From the NCBI GenBank assembly GCA_029782215.1, contig JAKOVD010000032.1, positions 124,001-188,000 of the forward strand: a stretch of 64,000 nt of DNA, written 5' to 3'. The stretch's first letter is position 1. Each line of letters begins with the position of its first letter. Positions 62,670 through 64,000 of this stretch are shown piece by piece. Both the position numbers and the translations under genes were made by a program. Source of the stretch: Chloroflexota bacterium. GTDB lineage: Bacteria; Chloroflexota; Anaerolineae; J102. Below the pieces are notes generated by a model. The model saw only the letters and a list, made by a program, of their open reading frames with translations. It was not told the origin of the DNA and searched no databases.

Positions 62670-63656
62670 TCAGGCCGACACGAGGGGAAGGTAGACAGGC
62701 AAAAGAGGCTGGGAGGTGGCGCTGGCTGTAGGCGAGGGCGTGACAGTTGCCGTCCGAGACGCCGTCGCCGTGGGTGTGGGCGTGACGGGCGGCGTTTCGC
62801 TCAGCAGCCGGGGCAGAAAGCGAAGCTCCTGGACGGTGTTGGTCTGGGCGTCATAGAACTGAATCTGGAACTCGGACACGCAGGCCGTTCCCAGGTTGTG
62901 CGTCCGGCAGGCCAGCGACTGCGTGCGCAGAACGTAGCTGTAGCCTGTCATATCGGAACCGCCATTCACATCAAGCCAATACCGCGCCCGCCCTTCGGGG
63001 GCATAGGTCGGAAGGGAGGCAAAGGCGCCCTGGGTCTCATCCGTGATCCCCAACGCCTCGTCGAAGCTGGCGTCGTACACGTACATCACCGGGTCACCGC
63101 GCAACGCAGCCACGTGCACCCCAGCCACCGGATCGTCGATGTAGACATCGAGATACCCGCCGGTGACGCCCAACCCGCAGCCGCGCGAGCGCACAATCAG
63201 CCGCTTCGTATCCGGCTGCGTAATGCGGTATTCGACGGCCTCATAGCGGAAGTCCCCGCCCGCCGCGGCCGGAATGCTGTAGCTGTAGAGGACCTGCGTC
63301 ACGGTGTACCCCTTGACCACCGTGCTGTTGGGCGCCCCGCTGCCGTCGAAGCTGCCAGCGACCGCATGGACGATCAAACGCGTCCCTGTGTTGGCGTCGG
63401 TGAAATACGTGTGCGCCCAGGTGCTGTTGACGACCCAGGCCGTGCCGTTCCACACCATGGCCCCGTTGGTGTTCTCGTAGGCGCCGTCCCACGTCGCCGG
63501 CGGACCGGCGTCGATGTCCCCACCCGGCTCCCTGTTGAGCTGCATCGTGGCCATCGGCGCAAGGTGGGCTTGCGTGGCAGCGGCCGGCGGAGCCGCGAAC
63601 GCGACAAGGAACAAAAGCACGACCGCTGCCGGGAACACGAGCAGACGCAGTTTCAT
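62670..63656 (-). CDS. secreted protein of unknown function with terminal YLPLV motif
   Basis: 328 residues from the ATG at 63656, which shares a base with the stop of a 62-codon upstream frame (TGATG) and has GGGAGG 8 bases before it. A signal peptide (about 2-25) is followed by a roughly 230-residue beta-rich domain with no recognised family (GYLDVYIDDPVAGVHVAALR near the centre) and two Cys pairs. A Thr/Pro/Ser tail precedes LLPVYLPLVSA. It is the promoter-proximal gene of the surface-protein block (promoter at 63809-63837). Confidence 0.75.
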   Translation of the reverse strand: MKLRLLVFPAAVVLLFLVAFAAPPAAATQAHLAPMATMQLNREPGGDIDAGPPATWDGAYENTNGAMVWNGTAWVVNSTWAHTYFTDANTGTRLIVHAVAGSFDGSGAPNSTVVKGYTVTQVLYSYSIPAAAGGDFRYEAVEYRITQPDTKRLIVRSRGCGLGVTGGYLDVYIDDPVAGVHVAALRGDPVMYVYDASFDEALGITDETQGAFASLPTYAPEGRARYWLDVNGGSDMTGYSYVLRTQSLACRTHNLGTACVSEFQIQFYDAQTNTVQELRFLPRLLSETPPVTPTPTATASRTATVTPSPTASATSQPLLPVYLPLVSA

Positions 63657-63808
63657 CACACGACCTCCCGTCTGAACGTCCCTCCGCCGGAGAACGTCAG
63701 GACCCACCAACCTGTCGCCTTGGTGCATTGATCCCCGGCGATTGCCATCGGCTCCCACTCCTGAGCGGGAAAAGGGGATTGCGCCGCGTCGCACAATCGT
63801 ACTGTCCC

Positions 63809-63837
63809 ATTATCCCCCCAGTTCGGGTCACAGTCAA
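63809..63837 (-). promoter_or_regulatory. sigma70-like promoter of the surface-protein block
   Basis: On the minus strand TTGACT (63832-63837) and GATAAT (63809-63814) have exactly 17 bases between them, and each matches the consensus at five of six positions. Transcription from about 63802 would leave an unusually long leader of about 145 bases before the ATG at 63656. The genes 62670-51403 follow in the same direction with gaps of 52-72 bases. Confidence 0.68.
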
Positions 63838-63900
63838 CACCCAATCAAGCCAAAAGACCAGACACCGCCTCGCCCGCCAGCGTTTGAGGGGCGCGGATGG

Positions 63901-63909
63901 TGCTATAAT
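63901..63909 (+). promoter_or_regulatory. extended -10 promoter of mutL
   Basis: TGCTATAAT is a perfect extended -10 (TGn plus TATAAT). Only 6 bases separate it from the ATG at 63916, so transcription would start at or next to the start codon and give a leaderless mRNA. No good -35 is present, as usual for extended -10 promoters. Confidence 0.6.
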
Positions 63910-63915
63910 CGCCTC

Positions 63916-64000
63916 ATGTCCATCCATCTGCTGCCCCCTGATGTGGCTGACAAGATCGCCGCCGGCGAGGTCGTGGAACGTCCGGCTTCAGTGGTCAAGG
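63916..64000 (+). CDS. mutL: DNA mismatch repair protein MutL, N-terminal fragment
   Basis: The first 28 codons are visible before the window ends. IHLLPPDVADKIAAGEVVER followed by PASVVK is the highly conserved MutL/GHKL ATPase start, including the Glu that polarises the attacking water (in AAGEVVERP). MutL links MutS mismatch recognition to strand incision. It is divergent from the surface-protein block, with a 259-base spacer. It has no Shine-Dalgarno sequence because the promoter directly abuts the ATG. Confidence 0.93.
   Translation, partial: MSIHLLPPDVADKIAAGEVVERPASVVK

Noticed and set aside
31498-63656. LPXTG sortase or PEP-CTERM signal as the explanation of the C-terminal motifs
   Set aside because: There is no Thr-Gly after L-P, no trailing hydrophobic helix and no basic tail. 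The motif is at the very end of each chain.

Overview
The window is GC-rich, coding-dense bacterial DNA. It most likely comes from a Chloroflexota bacterium of the Anaerolineae/Caldilineae type. The main reason is that seven predicted secreted proteins end in a Pro/Thr-rich low-complexity tail followed by a terminal [YWF]LPL[VLF]-like motif, a signature I associate with that phylum. No ribosomal, tRNA or CRISPR locus was seen, so this assignment is an inference.

Region 1 (1-43691, all minus strand) is one very large glycan locus of 36 tightly packed genes, many with 1-8 bp start/stop overlaps. Read in the direction of transcription it holds: a Wzm/Wzt-type ABC exporter; an SGNH-like protein and a TylF-type methyltransferase; a secreted five-bladed-propeller protein; a nonulosonic acid module (NeuB, KdsC-like phosphatase, SDR, NeuA) with no NeuC; two secreted SGNH hydrolases; a transketolase; a Fuc4NAc module (polyprenol-phosphate GT2, WecD-like acetyltransferase, WecE-like aminotransferase) mixed with three polytopic GT-C-like proteins and a small SMR-like flippase subunit; a capsule-synthesis-like protein; a tandem pair of alkaline-phosphatase-superfamily proteins, one apparently dead; an ADP-heptose module (GT9, a nucleotidyltransferase-GmhA fusion, GmhB, kinase); GT61, GT2 and CgeB-like transferases; two sulfotransferases; a GT4; a Wzy/WaaL-like polymerase or ligase; a TPR protein; a GT2; and a Wzz/BY-kinase running off the left edge. 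The kinase has its own sigma70-like promoter. Together these predict a complex, sulfated, methylated, acidic surface polysaccharide or S-layer glycan containing heptose and a nonulosonate.

Region 2 (43692-51052) starts with a 715-bp gene-free stretch carrying a perfect 11-bp inverted repeat. A plus-strand LPG-synthase/AglD-like membrane protein follows. Then come minus-strand genes for a HAD phosphatase, a Wzx-like flippase, and GT2, GT4 and GT2 transferases. Both export routes (ABC and Wzx/Wzy) are therefore encoded in the window.

Region 3 (51053-63915) is a surface-protein block, all minus strand. A good promoter at 63809-63837 precedes four secreted proteins with the LPL-type C-terminus and a 2206-residue RHS/YD-repeat protein that ends at the RHS core without a toxin tip. 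The last 85 bases start a divergent mutL, apparently transcribed as a leaderless mRNA.

The features most worth following up are the shared C-terminal motif, the unusual domain organisation of the ADP-heptose genes, the NeuC-less nonulosonate module, and the active/dead phosphatase pair.
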